Shown here: positions 41,466 through 52,137 of the stretch, in pieces | Numbering within the stretch: position 1 is the first letter of the stretch | Layout of the letters: every line of letters starts with the position of its first letter | Assembly: GCA_019415925.1 (NCBI GenBank) | Contig: DXYG01000003.1 | Location: forward strand, 1-64,000 | Reading direction: 5' to 3' | From: Clostridiales bacterium | GTDB lineage: Bacteria; Bacillota; Clostridia; Oscillospirales; Acutalibacteraceae | Length of the DNA: 64,000 nt | Translations under genes and position numbers: made by a program | The notes under the pieces: model-generated | The model's input: only the letters and a program-made list of their open reading frames with translations | Databases searched by the model: none | What the model was told of the DNA's origin: nothing

Positions 41466-41978
41466 TTGAAAAAGGGTATGATTAAAAAATTGACAGCTTC
41501 AATTGTATTATGTGTTTTAGCTTTGAGTATTACCGCTTGCCAGTCTGATAAAACTGTATCAAGCTCAAAAACACAGGATACAACTCAGGTGGAAACAACA
41601 GTAAATACATCGGGCTCAGATGTTACCCTTGATGATATTGAATTGTCAGTAGATATGGTTGGTTCAGAGGCTGTATTCTGGTACACGAATAATTCAGATT
41701 GTAAAATTATTAGTCCGATTATTTGGGTGAAACTTGATAAGGAAACAAATGAAAAAGTAATTTTCAGGTCAAATTATGACACAGAACCCGGAGAAACTTC
41801 TGATAGAGGAACAGTCAGACGTGAAATAATTGAGCCTTATGATTTAGTTAAAGTAGAAGATGAGAAGGAACTTCAAAATCTTGAGGACTCATATATTAGT
41901 TACCACTATGAAAAGGACGGAAAGCAATATTCAGTCAAATATGATTATGTTTTGAAAAAGTACAGCGTAGATGATTAA
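41466..41978 (+). CDS. Small lipoprotein of unknown function
   Basis: A 170-residue lipoprotein with lipobox SITAC (Cys about residue 25), then a Ser/Thr-rich linker and a beta-rich domain (VTLDDIELSVDMVGSEAVFWYTNN). Start TTG 41466 has GGGAGG 8 bases upstream; ATG 41478 is possible. Divergent from and probably controlled by the XRE regulator. The domain resembles small beta-sandwich modules but no family is claimed. Confidence 0.75.
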   Translation: MKKGMIKKLTASIVLCVLALSITACQSDKTVSSSKTQDTTQVETTVNTSGSDVTLDDIELSVDMVGSEAVFWYTNNSDCKIISPIIWVKLDKETNEKVIFRSNYDTEPGETSDRGTVRREIIEPYDLVKVEDEKELQNLEDSYISYHYEKDGKQYSVKYDYVLKKYSVDD

Positions 41979-42023
41979 TACTTTTTATTGTTAAACATTT
42001 TGGACAAAAAACTGCGTGTATAA

Positions 42024-42052
42024 AAAACGGGCATCATTGTGATGTCCGTTTT
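42024..42052. terminator. Bidirectional terminator of the V-ATPase operon and lipoprotein gene
   Basis: AAAACGGGCATCA and TGATGTCCGTTTT pair around a 3-base loop; on the minus strand the run continues TTTTTTAT. Confidence 0.88.
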
Positions 42053-42069
42053 GTTGTGCATATAGAATT

Positions 42070-42735
42070 TTAAGCCGTTTGTTCCTGATTTTCTTCCTTT
42101 GCCTTTTTGAAAGCGGCGTCTTTCTGCTTTTTCTTCTTGATTACTTTAAGACGGCTGAATTCCTCTCTGTCTTTTTCGTCAAGTGCGTCTGAAATAAACT
42201 TTACAGTTTCTTCAAATTTCGGAATCATAATATTTTTAAGAGCGTTTGCACGTTTCTGCGTTTTCTTGATTGAATCGGCAAGTCTGTAAACGCTGTTCTC
42301 AATCTCGGCAAGCTCTACGGTGAGGTACTTAACCTCCGAAAACTTGTTGTAAACCTTGTCAATTGCAGAGTTTGTAGTCCTTAAACCGTAGTGAAGAAAG
42401 TCGTGCTGTTGACGCTCTTCGATTGTGAGAATCGGAATTTCAACGCCCATTACGCTCCTTGAGTCGAGCTTTAAGCTGTCCTCATAGGGAATGGAGTTTG
42501 AAATGTCCTCGCAAAATCCGTTTGTTACATTGGCTGTCTGCAAGGCAATGTATGCTTCCTCATATGCGCTGTCAATCTTCTGCTGAATAGCGTTTGCGTG
42601 GTCAATCAGCGTCATCATCTCACGAATCAGAATGTTACGCTTTCTGTCGAGAAGTTCATATCCGACCTTTGCAAGAGCAAGCGACTTTTTGGTGTTCATC
42701 AGATTACCCTTGGTGGGTACTGCCTGTACTGCCAT
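42070..42735 (-). CDS. atpD: V/A-type ATPase subunit D
   Basis: Central-stalk subunit, 221 residues, mostly long coiled-coil helices. The N-terminal PTKGNLMNTKKSLALAKVGYELL is diagnostic of V/A-ATPase D subunits. A Lys-rich tail (IKKKKQKDAAFKKAKEENQ) follows. Last gene of the operon, 25 bases after atpB, with the terminator just downstream. Confidence 0.94.
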   Translation of the reverse strand: MAVQAVPTKGNLMNTKKSLALAKVGYELLDRKRNILIREMMTLIDHANAIQQKIDSAYEEAYIALQTANVTNGFCEDISNSIPYEDSLKLDSRSVMGVEIPILTIEERQQHDFLHYGLRTTNSAIDKVYNKFSEVKYLTVELAEIENSVYRLADSIKKTQKRANALKNIMIPKFEETVKFISDALDEKDREEFSRLKVIKKKKQKDAAFKKAKEENQEQTA

Positions 42736-42760
42736 ACACCTGTACTCCTTTCCTTACGGC

Positions 42761-44134
42761 TCAGCCTTTGTAGTACTTGTCAAGTATAGCGTCGTCAACA
42801 CGGTCAAGCTCTGCTCTCGGAAGCGTTGAAAGCAATTCCCAGCCGAGGTCAAGGCTCTGTTCAATGCTTCTGTTTTCGTTAAAGCCCTGATTTACAAACT
42901 TAGATTCAAACAGCTTACCAAACTCAATGTACTTCTTGTCGGTGGGGGAAAGCTCCTCTTCACCGATAACTGATGCAAGCGACCTTGCGTCAATAACCTT
43001 TGCATAGGACGCAAAAAGCTGGTTTGCAAGCGACTGATGGTCACCTCTTGTGTAGCCTTCGCCGATACCGTCCTTCATAAGACGAGAAAGCGACGGAAGA
43101 ACGCTTACGGGCGGATAAAGTCCCTGTCCCTGAAGCGAACGGTCAAGAACTATCTGACCTTCGGTGATATATCCCGTAAGGTCGGGGATAGGATGAGTGA
43201 TATCGTCGTTGGGCATTGTAAGAATCGGAATCTGCGTAACCGAACCCGAATGACCCTTAATCATACCTGCACGCTCGTAAAGAGAAGCAAGGTCGGAATA
43301 AAGATAGCCGGGATAGCCCTTACGTCCGGGAATTTCACCCTTTGACGATGAGAACTCACGCAGAGCCTCGGCATAGGAGGTCATATCAGTCATAATTACA
43401 AGAATGTGCATATCAAGCTCAAAAGCAAGGTATTCTGCAATTGTGAGCGCACATCTCGGAGTAAGTGTTCTTTCAATAATCGGGTCGTTTGAAAGATTCA
43501 GGAGCATAACAACTCTCGAAAGAACGCCGCTTTCCTCAAAGCTTCTTCTGAAGTATTCGGCAACGTCCTTCTGAACGCCCATTGCGGCAAATACTACGCC
43601 GAAGTTTGTGCTGTCGGCACCGCTGATTTTAGCCTGACGTACAATCTGAACGGCTAAATCGTTATGAGTCATACCTGTTCCCGAGAAAATCGGAAGCTTC
43701 TGACCTCTGATAAGTGTCATAAGCGTGTCGATTGTCGAGATACCCGTGTTGATGTAGTTTTTCGGATACACACGTGAAACAGGGTTAATCGGAGTTCCGT
43801 TGATGTTTTCACGCTTTACGGGAAAAATATCGCCCAGTCCGTCAATCGGTCTGCCTGCGCCGTCAAGCACACGTCCGATAATTTCGGGCGAAAGCGGCAT
43901 TTCCATAGGACGTCCCGTAAGAGTAGTTCTTGTGTTCTTAAGGCTGATTCTTCTTGTGCCCTCAAAAACCTGAACAACAATTCTTTCGCCCTCAATCTGA
44001 ACGACACGTCCCTGTCTGGTTGTGCCGTTTTCAAGGCGGATATCTACGATTTCTTCGTTGGAAACGCCCTTAACGCCGTCCATTACGATAAGCGAGCCGT
44101 TGATTTCCTTTACGCCTACATAATTTATTATCAT
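42761..44134 (-). CDS. atpB: V/A-type ATPase subunit B
   Basis: Non-catalytic nucleotide-binding subunit of the V1/A1 hexamer, 457 residues. It contains [17 protein letters not shown], where the Walker A of the catalytic subunit is degenerate, and [42 protein letters not shown] and [16 protein letters not shown]. Co-transcribed with atpA, 14 bases away. Confidence 0.96.
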   Translation of the reverse strand: MIINYVGVKEINGSLIVMDGVKGVSNEEIVDIRLENGTTRQGRVVQIEGERIVVQVFEGTRRISLKNTRTTLTGRPMEMPLSPEIIGRVLDGAGRPIDGLGDIFPVKRENINGTPINPVSRVYPKNYINTGISTIDTLMTLIRGQKLPIFSGTGMTHNDLAVQIVRQAKISGADSTNFGVVFAAMGVQKDVAEYFRRSFEESGVLSRVVMLLNLSNDPIIERTLTPRCALTIAEYLAFELDMHILVIMTDMTSYAEALREFSSSKGEIPGRKGYPGYLYSDLASLYERAGMIKGHSGSVTQIPILTMPNDDITHPIPDLTGYITEGQIVLDRSLQGQGLYPPVSVLPSLSRLMKDGIGEGYTRGDHQSLANQLFASYAKVIDARSLASVIGEEELSPTDKKYIEFGKLFESKFVNQGFNENRSIEQSLDLGWELLSTLPRAELDRVDDAILDKYYKG

Positions 44135-44148
44135 TGTGCGTTTCCTCC

Positions 44149-45906
44149 TTATTTGAGTAATGAAGCAAGCTTTTCGTCGATTTCCTTGATGTAATCGTCG
44201 AACATTTCAGGCTTGCTGTTGGGAATGTCGTACTTCATCTTTGTCAGCTTGTCAAACAGTCCGAGATTCAGAACCTTTGAAAGCGGAATTTCCTTTGCAA
44301 CGATTTCCTTTGCTTTTTTGTAAAGGTGAAGTATTGTTTTCATCATAAGCTTCTGCTTTTCAAGCGGAACGAATGTGTCGTCAGCGTGGAAAGCGTTCTG
44401 CTGTAAAAATCCTACTCTGATAACTCTTGCAGTTTCAATTACAAGCTTCTGGTCGTCGGGAAGAACGTCCGAGCCGATGAGCTTTACGATTTCCATAAGC
44501 GAGCTTTCTTCCTGCAAAAGTGCGCTAATTCTGTTGCGGTATTCAACAAAATCCTCACCGAGATTCTCTTTGAACCAAGGGTCAAGGTCGTTGAAATATT
44601 CGCTGTAGCTCTGCATCCAGTTGATAGCAGGGTAGTGTCTTGAATAAGCAAGTGACTTGTCGAGTGCCCAGAAACAGCGTGTGAAACGCTTTGTGTTCTG
44701 CGTAACAGGCTCGGAGAAGTCAGAGCCCTGCGGAGAAACAGCACCGATAAGCGTTACCGAGCCTTCGCCGCCGCTTAATACGTCTGCACGTCCGCCTCTT
44801 TCGTAGAATTCTGCAAGACGAGAGGGAAGATAAGCAGGGAAGCCTTCCTCGGCAGGCATTTCTTCAAGTCTGCCCGAAATTTCACGCAGAGCCTCTGCCC
44901 AACGTGAGGTTGAGTCAGCCATCATAGCAACGTGGTAGCCCATATCTCTGTAATATTCGCCGAGAGTGATACCTGTGTAAATTGAAGCCTCACGAGCCGC
45001 AACAGGCATATTTGAGGTGTTTGCGATAAGTACCGTTCTGTCGGTCATAGGGCGCTGTGATTTCGGGTCGATAAGCTCCGAGAATTCCTCAAGCACCTGA
45101 CTCATTTCGTTGCCACGCTCACCGCAGCCGACGTAAATAATAATATCAGCGTCGCACCACTTTGCAAGCTGGTGCTGTGTCATTGTTTTGCCTGTTCCGA
45201 ATCCGCCTGGGATTGCGGCTGTACCGCCCTTTGCAATCGGGAAGAGCGTGTCGATTACACGTTGACCAGTGATAAGCGGAACAGAAGAAGTAAGGCGGTT
45301 TTTAACGGGACGTGAAGTTCTGATAGGCCACTTCTGGCAGAGGGTGAGGTTGTGCTCTGCGCCCTCGTCGTCCTTGATTACAACTACCGTATCAAAAAGC
45401 CTGTAGTCGCCGTCGGGCATAACCTTTGTTACAACGCCCGAAAGTTCGGGATGTACCATAAGTCTATGCTCGATAATCGGAGTTTCGGGGAGCGTTGCGT
45501 AAATCTGACCGCCCTCGAGTCTGTCACCGACCTTTACCTTCATTGTGACGTTCCACAGCTTGTTTTCGTCAAGCGAAGATACGGTAGCACCACGATTGAT
45601 AAATGCGCCCGACTGCTCCTCAATAGCCTTTAAGGGACGTTCAATTCCGTCAAAAATATTGTCAATAATACCCGGTCCCAGAAGCACGTTCATCGGTGCT
45701 CCCGTACCCCTTACGGGGTCGCCGGGCTTAAGACCTGTTGTTTCTTCGTAAACCTGAATGGTAGTAAAATCATCGGTGATACCGATAACCTCGCCGACAA
45801 GATTCTGCTCTCCGACGTGAACCATTTCCATCATCTCAAAGCAGTCGGCTTGCTTTACGGTAACAACAGGACCGTTAATTCCGTATATAACATTGTTGTT
45901 TTCCAT
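44149..45906 (-). CDS. atpA: V/A-type ATPase subunit A (catalytic)
   Basis: Catalytic ATPase subunit, 585 residues. Walker A is [11 protein letters not shown] and the catalytic region [17 protein letters not shown]. The long non-homologous insert typical of V/A-type A subunits, absent from F-type beta, lies between about 115 and 190. It hydrolyses or makes ATP coupled to H+ or Na+ flow through the K ring. Confidence 0.97.
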   Translation of the reverse strand: MENNNVIYGINGPVVTVKQADCFEMMEMVHVGEQNLVGEVIGITDDFTTIQVYEETTGLKPGDPVRGTGAPMNVLLGPGIIDNIFDGIERPLKAIEEQSGAFINRGATVSSLDENKLWNVTMKVKVGDRLEGGQIYATLPETPIIEHRLMVHPELSGVVTKVMPDGDYRLFDTVVVIKDDEGAEHNLTLCQKWPIRTSRPVKNRLTSSVPLITGQRVIDTLFPIAKGGTAAIPGGFGTGKTMTQHQLAKWCDADIIIYVGCGERGNEMSQVLEEFSELIDPKSQRPMTDRTVLIANTSNMPVAAREASIYTGITLGEYYRDMGYHVAMMADSTSRWAEALREISGRLEEMPAEEGFPAYLPSRLAEFYERGGRADVLSGGEGSVTLIGAVSPQGSDFSEPVTQNTKRFTRCFWALDKSLAYSRHYPAINWMQSYSEYFNDLDPWFKENLGEDFVEYRNRISALLQEESSLMEIVKLIGSDVLPDDQKLVIETARVIRVGFLQQNAFHADDTFVPLEKQKLMMKTILHLYKKAKEIVAKEIPLSKVLNLGLFDKLTKMKYDIPNSKPEMFDDYIKEIDEKLASLLK

Positions 45907-45957
45907 TTATATTACCATCTCTTTCGGTTGAAATTAACAGTTAAAATAGTGTGAAAA

Positions 45958-46551
45958 TCAAAGCACGCTGAGTCCTGAATTTTCGATAAACCATTCTCTC
46001 TGTGCATAGAGCTTGCTGTCAAGCGTTTCGTCAGCCACAATGCTGAGAGCCTTGCAGTAACCCTTTAAGCCGCCGATTTTAATTGTTTTATCGGTGAAAA
46101 CCTCTGTTTCGCCGCCAAAAAGTGCTTTGAGCCTGTCAGCAAAACCCATATCCTTTTCATTTAAGTAAAGAGTACAGCTTTCGCCGCCGAAAAGAGCGGC
46201 AACATTTTTTGCACTTTCCAGAAGCTTTTCGGAATACTCAGCTGTTTTTGTGTATAGGGCAAGCTTTTCTTCCGCTTTCTTAAACACGTTGTCGGTCATT
46301 TCGGCTCTTTCAAGAAAGAGTTTTTTCTGACCCTCCTGTGTAAGCTTAGCAAGTCTTGAGGTTTCTTCGTTGCGCTTGGCTTCAAGCTTATCCTTGATAA
46401 GCTTTTCACTGTCGTACTTTGCCTTTTTCTCGGCTTCCTTGATTTTTTTCTCTTTTAACTGCTCAACCTCGGTACGCATGGCGTTTCTCTGCTCGTCAGC
46501 GTACTTTTTTATGGCTTTAAGAAAGTTATCCGTTTTTGCGGTTTTATTCAT
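45958..46551 (-). CDS. atpE: V/A-type ATPase subunit E
   Basis: Peripheral-stalk subunit, 197 residues. A long charged N-terminal coiled coil (EQLKEKKIKEAEKKAKYDSE) is followed by a globular C-terminal domain that binds A/B. Position and length fit the family. Confidence 0.88.
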   Translation of the reverse strand: MNKTAKTDNFLKAIKKYADEQRNAMRTEVEQLKEKKIKEAEKKAKYDSEKLIKDKLEAKRNEETSRLAKLTQEGQKKLFLERAEMTDNVFKKAEEKLALYTKTAEYSEKLLESAKNVAALFGGESCTLYLNEKDMGFADRLKALFGGETEVFTDKTIKIGGLKGYCKALSIVADETLDSKLYAQREWFIENSGLSVL

Positions 46552-46586
46552 ATATATAACCTCTTTAGCAAATCAATTTGCGATAA

Positions 46587-46895
46587 TCAGAGCTTAACTC
46601 CGATAGCGTCCTGAACGTATTTTGTAATACTGTCCTTTGTTCTTCCGTTGCCGTGACGGTCGGGAATTTCAACAATAAGCGGCTGCTTTCGGTTCAGTTT
46701 AAGCTCATATACAAGGTCGGGGCAGAGAGCAACAAGGTGCTCCGTCATTAAAATAACGGCAATGTCCTCTCTGTTCATTGCGTTTGTAAGCTCACGGCGA
46801 ACGTCCTCCTCTTCGTGGACGACAACGCCCTCAATGCCTGCAAAGCGCATACCCATTTTTGTATCAACATTATCACTTATAAGAAAAAATTTCAT
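46587..46895 (-). CDS. atpF: V/A-type ATPase subunit F
   Basis: Small Rossmann-like central-stalk subunit of 102 residues. It has the pattern FLISDNVDTKMGMRFAGIEG and AVILMTEHLVALCPDLVYEL, with IVEIPDRHG near the C-terminus. Confidence 0.92.
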   Translation of the reverse strand: MKFFLISDNVDTKMGMRFAGIEGVVVHEEEDVRRELTNAMNREDIAVILMTEHLVALCPDLVYELKLNRKQPLIVEIPDRHGNGRTKDSITKYVQDAIGVKL

Positions 46896-46924
46896 AGTAT
46901 CAAATCCTTTTTATGTCGGATTCA

Positions 46925-47353
46925 TCAGCCGACTGAGGAGATAATCATAATTGAAATAAGCATACCGTAAAGTGCGATACCTTCACCGAGAGCAACGAAG
47001 ATGATAGCCTTACCGAATGCCTTGGGGTCCTCGCTTGTTGCGCCGATTGCGGCAGGAGCTGCGTTACCTACGGCAATACCGCCGCCGATGCAGGAAAGAC
47101 CTGTTGCAACTGCTGCACCGATATAAGCCATGCCGCTTGCAGCAGCCGAAGCTGAAGCAGCGTCCTCAGTAGCTGCGCCTGCAACTAACGGACAAACAAA
47201 GCAGATTGCAAATACTGCTGCGAAAGAAGCAAGCTGCATTAAAACAGTTTTCTTTCTGCTTTTACCTTTTTCAAAAGCCTTAACGGCGATGATTACCGAA
47301 GCGATAAGAAATACAATGGGAAGTGCGAGCATTAATGAATTGAAAAGTAACAT
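46925..47353 (-). CDS. atpK: V/A-type ATPase subunit K (proteolipid ring)
   Basis: Membrane rotor subunit, 142 residues. ATG 47353 follows GGAGG; the in-frame codon at 47368 lies upstream of that site. Four membrane helices: two N-terminal (about 3-24, 35-58) and a C-terminal hairpin (about 72-98, 112-138) resembling a c-subunit. The ion-binding Glu is in FVALGEGIALYG. Only this second hairpin has an acidic residue, so each protomer should carry one ion site. H+ or Na+ specificity cannot be decided by eye. Confidence 0.9.
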   Translation of the reverse strand: MLLFNSLMLALPIVFLIASVIIAVKAFEKGKSRKKTVLMQLASFAAVFAICFVCPLVAGAATEDAASASAAASGMAYIGAAVATGLSCIGGGIAVGNAAPAAIGATSEDPKAFGKAIIFVALGEGIALYGMLISIMIISSVG

Positions 47354-47372
47354 AGTAAATTCCTCCAAAAAA

Positions 47373-49307
47373 TTATTCTGTTATTAATTTAACAGGCTCA
47401 TAAGGTCTGCCTTCGCCCGAGTAGAAACGGCTGAACATTTCATAATATTCAAGACGAAGCACCTGAATTGCAACAAGCAAAGCCTCAAGAACCATAACGA
47501 GTGCGTTTCCGAAAACGACAATCGGCCAGTAGCCGACTCCGCCGACGGTTTCTGCAAGCACAAACACTACCATCATCATACCTGCGTGAACAAGAACGAA
47601 TGCGCCTACACGAAGAAAGCTCATTGTGTTTGTGACATAGCTTAAAATAACCTCAATGGATTCAAAAAGATTTTCAACGATATATCCGCCCCAGCTTTCG
47701 GGCTTCCAGTCCTGCTCTCCGTTTACGAGTTTTGTAAGCGGTTCACCGAAGAAGATAAGGATAAACGGTATAACAATCAGACAAAGCACATAGGGGAGAG
47801 TGAGAATATTAAGCCCGAGGAACATTTGTCCCACAAGTCCGAATACAACCGAGCCGTAGAAAACGATTCCTGCAACTCCGCTTGTACTGAACAGCGCTCG
47901 TCCGTAATTTTTCTGTCTGACTGAGGTGTAAACATTAAGAATCATTGCAATTACCAGGAGCAGAACGCCTATGCCGATAGCCGACATAATGATTGTGTTG
48001 GTGTTCTGCGACGCCATAACCTCAAACGGCTTTTCTTCAAGTCCGAAAAGCGCCTTGTACATCGGGTCAAGCAGATGCTCAAATCCGAAAACGCTTCCGA
48101 AGAAAGTACCGAACACAGCCGATGAAATTCCGCACGGGAACAGGATTTTGCCGATTTTCATTTTCTTAAGCTTCCACATCAGAAGTCCTGCGATTGAAAG
48201 GCAGATTCCCTGCCCTAAATCGGCAAACATAATTCCGAAAATGATGATATAGGTTATTGCAATAAACAGCGACGGGTCAATTTCGTTGTATTTCGGAACG
48301 CCGTACATTTCTGTGTAGAATTCAAACGGCTTTGCAAGGAAGCAGTTTTTGAGTTTTACGGGCGGAGATTTTTCAATTTCCTTCTTTGCGTCCGAAAGCT
48401 CAACGCTTACACTGCTGATTTTTTTCAGCCTGCGCTTAAGCGGCTTTGCAAATTCCGTAGGAACCCAGCCGACTATGATAAAGCTTCTGTTGTATTGCAG
48501 TGCTTTTGTGCGTATTTTTGCGTAAAGATAAAGCTCCTCAAGCTTTGAAAGATACCTTGTTATACGTTCGGTATGCATATCAAGATAGCTGTCAAGCCTT
48601 TTCTGCGACTCGGCTAATTTTGCTTCAAGCTTCGGAACAAGCTCCTGAAGCTTTTGAAGATGAACTCTCGGAGTGTCGTTAACGCCTAAAACATCGCATT
48701 TTTCAAAGTACAGTCCCGAAAAAATCCTGTCGATTTCAGCACAGTTATCAATCGGAGCAAAATAAACGCCCCAGTAATGCGATTTATCCTCTGTACAGAT
48801 TGTGAAGTCAACATAGGGATTGTCCTTGTAAGCAGAAAGCTTTTCGTAGCTTTCCTTAGGAAGTCTGCCGAAACGAGTTTTAAGATACTTAAGCGTTAAA
48901 AGCTTTTCGGTTTCAACGCCGAGTCCGACAAAATGCTTTGTGTCGTTAAGGCTTTCCTTTGCTTGAATCAGCTGTTCGTTAATAAACTCCCTGTCATCTA
49001 CTAGAGCGTCAATTTCTTTTGCAGTGTTGGTTGCAAAAATTTCCATTTCCTTAAAGCTCGGATTAAAGTCGCTTACGTCAATCAGCGGAAACTTACGCTT
49101 TGTAAGTCCTATCGACGCTTTAAGGTTGGTGAGAGGTTCAGCGTAGATGTTTTTTGTCTGCAGGTGTGTAAAATTCTTTGTGTCACTGTAAAAAGCAGGA
49201 ACATCGTCGGGATGAAACACACCTGATTCACCAAGAACCGAAATAACGTCGTCAATGTCATCAACAACGCCGATGACGTTTACGGCCTGCATGGTTGATA
49301 CAGCCAA
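47373..49307 (-). CDS. atpI: V/A-type ATPase subunit I (a-subunit)
   Basis: Stator membrane subunit, 644 residues. A cytosolic N-terminal half with coiled coils (to about 330) is followed by 7-8 membrane helices. The essential Arg region is expected in the late helices (LLVAIQVLRLEYYEMFSRFYSG), typical of the family. Signature segments are FGIMFADLGQGICLSIAGLL and NTMSFLRVGAFVLVHAGMM. Confidence 0.94.
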   Translation of the reverse strand: MAVSTMQAVNVIGVVDDIDDVISVLGESGVFHPDDVPAFYSDTKNFTHLQTKNIYAEPLTNLKASIGLTKRKFPLIDVSDFNPSFKEMEIFATNTAKEIDALVDDREFINEQLIQAKESLNDTKHFVGLGVETEKLLTLKYLKTRFGRLPKESYEKLSAYKDNPYVDFTICTEDKSHYWGVYFAPIDNCAEIDRIFSGLYFEKCDVLGVNDTPRVHLQKLQELVPKLEAKLAESQKRLDSYLDMHTERITRYLSKLEELYLYAKIRTKALQYNRSFIIVGWVPTEFAKPLKRRLKKISSVSVELSDAKKEIEKSPPVKLKNCFLAKPFEFYTEMYGVPKYNEIDPSLFIAITYIIIFGIMFADLGQGICLSIAGLLMWKLKKMKIGKILFPCGISSAVFGTFFGSVFGFEHLLDPMYKALFGLEEKPFEVMASQNTNTIIMSAIGIGVLLLVIAMILNVYTSVRQKNYGRALFSTSGVAGIVFYGSVVFGLVGQMFLGLNILTLPYVLCLIVIPFILIFFGEPLTKLVNGEQDWKPESWGGYIVENLFESIEVILSYVTNTMSFLRVGAFVLVHAGMMMVVFVLAETVGGVGYWPIVVFGNALVMVLEALLVAIQVLRLEYYEMFSRFYSGEGRPYEPVKLITE

Positions 49308-49341
49308 GTTAAAATCACCTCTTTATGAGAGTCAAGCTTAA

Positions 49342-50385
49342 TCAGTAGATAAGCAATGACTGTATTAATTTAGTATCAAGCTTATATCTTACTCCCTCAA
49401 TCAGGCTGACAACGTTCATTAGCTCAATTTCGGAAATAAACATATAAGACAGCATAACTACAGACGGGTTGTTGGAAAAATGCATATTTTTTCTTGCCAG
49501 CCTGTATTTAACTCTCGGGCTGATGTCGCTTGCATAAACGTAGCCGATTTTGTCAATCAGCTTGCCGTTGTGCGTTGACTGCATAATTGAAAAGACCTCA
49601 GCCGAGGATTCCGCCCTGCACATCATATCAATCGCCTTCGGACTAATGTCGCAGTAATTGAGAAGAAGATTTGATTTGATAGCGTCGGGGGAGAGATTGT
49701 AATACTTTTTAAGGCGTAAAATCCTTGAAAAAATATTATAATCGTTTATGGTAAGGAAAAACGAGGTAAGCTCCTGTCTTTCTCTGCCTTTTGTGTTTTT
49801 CTTGATTGTGTTCAGCAGATTTGCAAAAACAAAATCATAAAGCTTGTTTTCAATCTCGGAAATATGAAGCCGTTCTTTTTCGTCGGGTGCACAGCTCTTT
49901 AGTATTTCATAATACGGAGAGTCTGAAAGTACCTTTAAAAATTCTTCATAATTCTTTGCGTTTGCAAGCTTGTCAATATCAATTTCCGTGTGCTTAGAAA
50001 AGTATGCGGGGAACTGATAGATAAATTTTTCGGTTGAATTGGAATTAAGCAGAATTAAAAATCTGACAATCTGCTCAACCTCAATCGTTTCGATGACATA
50101 TTGAGAAAATCCCGAGCTTACGCTTGAATCGTACCTGCAAAGCGAATCGAATTCGTAGAAAAGATTCTGCCTGAGCATTGCTTCAAGCCGTCCTCTGTGG
50201 ACATCTCTTTCGTTAATGTCACGAAGTGCCGCCGAATAGTGTGTATATGATTTTAAATATGACATAACCTCTGCAACGCTCTGGCAGGCAAGCAGGCTGG
50301 TGTAGTCCTTTTCAGTAAGTCGCTTACCGAATTTTGCCCTTGCTTTTGTCAGAACGGCGAAAGAAGTGTTTGACATAATCTGCAC
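49342..50385 (-). CDS. atpC: V/A-type ATPase subunit C (d-like)
   Basis: Central-stalk socket subunit linking the rotor shaft to the K ring, 347 residues. Mostly helical with the family pattern YTSLLACQSVAEVMSYLKS, LRRLKKYYNLSPD-like helices and RVKYRLARKNMHFSNNPSVVMLSYMFI at the end. Position in the operon agrees. Confidence 0.88.
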   Translation of the reverse strand: MQIMSNTSFAVLTKARAKFGKRLTEKDYTSLLACQSVAEVMSYLKSYTHYSAALRDINERDVHRGRLEAMLRQNLFYEFDSLCRYDSSVSSGFSQYVIETIEVEQIVRFLILLNSNSTEKFIYQFPAYFSKHTEIDIDKLANAKNYEEFLKVLSDSPYYEILKSCAPDEKERLHISEIENKLYDFVFANLLNTIKKNTKGRERQELTSFFLTINDYNIFSRILRLKKYYNLSPDAIKSNLLLNYCDISPKAIDMMCRAESSAEVFSIMQSTHNGKLIDKIGYVYASDISPRVKYRLARKNMHFSNNPSVVMLSYMFISEIELMNVVSLIEGVRYKLDTKLIQSLLIY

Positions 50386-50411
50386 ACACCTCCCGATAAA
50401 AATTGTTTTGA

Positions 50412-50720
50412 TTATTCAAGCGTGCGGCTTACTATTGCGTCAACCCACCTGTCGCAGTTTTGCTCGTAGTCTGACTGCAGCTTGATATGAGCCGATTTCT
50501 GTTTGTTCTGAATTTCCTCCCAGAGTTTTTCGGCTTTCTTTTCCTCCAAAGAATCGTTGCGCTTAACGGTTTCAAGTGCGTCCTTCATATAGCTGTCGTA
50601 GATTTTCTGAGTTTCCTCGTCAATCTTTTTTGCAAGCTCTTCCTTTTCTTTCAGGGCGTTTTCCTCCATTGCCTTAGCTTCGTTGTCAGCGTCAACAATC
50701 TTCTTAATCATATTTTCCAA
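50412..50720 (-). CDS. V/A-type ATPase subunit G/H-like peripheral stalk protein
   Basis: A 102-residue, almost entirely coiled-coil protein (DADNEAKAMEENALKEKEEL, then AKKIDEETQKIYDSYMKD). It heads the ATPase gene cluster and pairs with subunit E in the peripheral stalk. Sequence is weakly conserved in this family; the call rests on coiled coil, size and position. Confidence 0.75.
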   Translation of the reverse strand: MENMIKKIVDADNEAKAMEENALKEKEELAKKIDEETQKIYDSYMKDALETVKRNDSLEEKKAEKLWEEIQNKQKSAHIKLQSDYEQNCDRWVDAIVSRTLE

Positions 50721-50745
50721 ACAGTAACACCTCCGGAAAAAGTTG

Positions 50746-52107
50746 TTAGTTTTTAAGTGCCTGCAACGGTGCGGGAATTCTTCCTCCTCGCTTGATAAAT
50801 GTTTCGGGCGAGCCCTGCCTTACAGGCATTACGGGACCTCTGCCGAGAAGTCCGCCAAAATTGAGTTCATCACCGGCTTTCTTTCCGATAGCAGGGATAA
50901 GTCTTACGGCTGTTGTCTTTGTGTTAACCATTCCGATAGCAGCCTCGTCGGCAATAATTGCCGAGATAACCTCGGGAGTAATATCTCCCGGCACAACAAT
51001 CATATCAAGACCTACAGAGCAAACGGCTGTCATTGATTCAAGCTTTGTGATGTCAAGATAACCGTTCTGCGCAGCGTCAATCATACCTGCGTCCTCTGTA
51101 ACGGGAATGAAAGCACCGCTGAGTCCTCCGACGTGAGAGGAAGCCATAACGCCGCCCTTCTTGACAGCGTCATTGAGCAGTGCGAGAGCAGCGGTTGTGC
51201 CGTGACAGCCGCAGACCTCAAGTCCCATTTCTTCAAGAATATGTGCAACACTGTCGCCGACTGCGGGAGTCGGTGCAAGTGAAAGGTCAACAATACCAAA
51301 GGGTACGCAGAGTCTTTTGCTTGCTTCCTGAGCAACAAGCTGACCCATACGTGTGATTTTAAAGGCGGTTTTCTTTACCATATCGGCAATTTCCGTAATG
51401 TCCTTGCCTGCGCCGCCCTTTGCAAGTGCGGCTCTTACAACGCCCGGACCTGATACGCCTACGTTAATTACGGTGTCTGCTTCGCCTACGCCGTGAAAAG
51501 CGCCTGCCATAAACGGATTGTCCTCGGGAGCGTTGCAGAATACAACAAGCTTAGCCGCACCGATGCAGTTCCTGTCGGCTGTAACCTCAGCCGTCTGTTT
51601 TACGATTTTACCCATCATCTTGACTGCGTCCATATTGATACCTGCTTTTGTAGAGCCGATATTTACGGATGAGCAGACAAAGTCGGTTTCGCTCAATGCC
51701 TGAGGAATGCTCTCAATAAGCGCATAGTCGCCGCTAGCAAAGCCCTTCTGAACGAGTGCCGAATAACCGCCGACGAAATTAACGCCGAGTTCCTTAGCCG
51801 CCTTGTCAAGTGCGTATGCAAACTTTACTACCTTTTTGCTCTGGCACGGAGCGGCTACCATTCCGATAGGAGTAACAGAGATTCTCTTGTGAATAATCGG
51901 GATACCGTATTCCTTCTGAATATCCTCGCCTGTTTTTACAAGCTCCTTTGCCGAACGGCAGATTTTGTCGTAAACCTTTGTGCAGGCTTTGTCGATATCC
52001 TCGTCAATACAGTCAAGAAGCGAAATACCCATAGTAATTGTTCTTACGTCAAGGTTTTCGTTGTCTATCATATTTATCGTTTCAAGTATGTCTTTTGTTT
52101 CTAACAT
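50746..52107 (-). CDS. PFL-family (UPF0210/DUF711) protein
   Basis: A 453-residue soluble protein of the UPF0210 family, related in fold to glycyl-radical enzymes but without the radical Gly motif. Conserved stretches are [22 protein letters not shown]-like [17 protein letters not shown] and [22 protein letters not shown]. It is found throughout Clostridia next to the ACT protein UPF0237, as here. Biochemical role is unknown. Its 25-base gap to the V-ATPase cluster suggests one long transcript. Confidence 0.9.
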   Translation of the reverse strand: MLETKDILETINMIDNENLDVRTITMGISLLDCIDEDIDKACTKVYDKICRSAKELVKTGEDIQKEYGIPIIHKRISVTPIGMVAAPCQSKKVVKFAYALDKAAKELGVNFVGGYSALVQKGFASGDYALIESIPQALSETDFVCSSVNIGSTKAGINMDAVKMMGKIVKQTAEVTADRNCIGAAKLVVFCNAPEDNPFMAGAFHGVGEADTVINVGVSGPGVVRAALAKGGAGKDITEIADMVKKTAFKITRMGQLVAQEASKRLCVPFGIVDLSLAPTPAVGDSVAHILEEMGLEVCGCHGTTAALALLNDAVKKGGVMASSHVGGLSGAFIPVTEDAGMIDAAQNGYLDITKLESMTAVCSVGLDMIVVPGDITPEVISAIIADEAAIGMVNTKTTAVRLIPAIGKKAGDELNFGGLLGRGPVMPVRQGSPETFIKRGGRIPAPLQALKN

Positions 52108-52137
52108 TTTATTAAACTATCCTTTCAATCCATCAAT

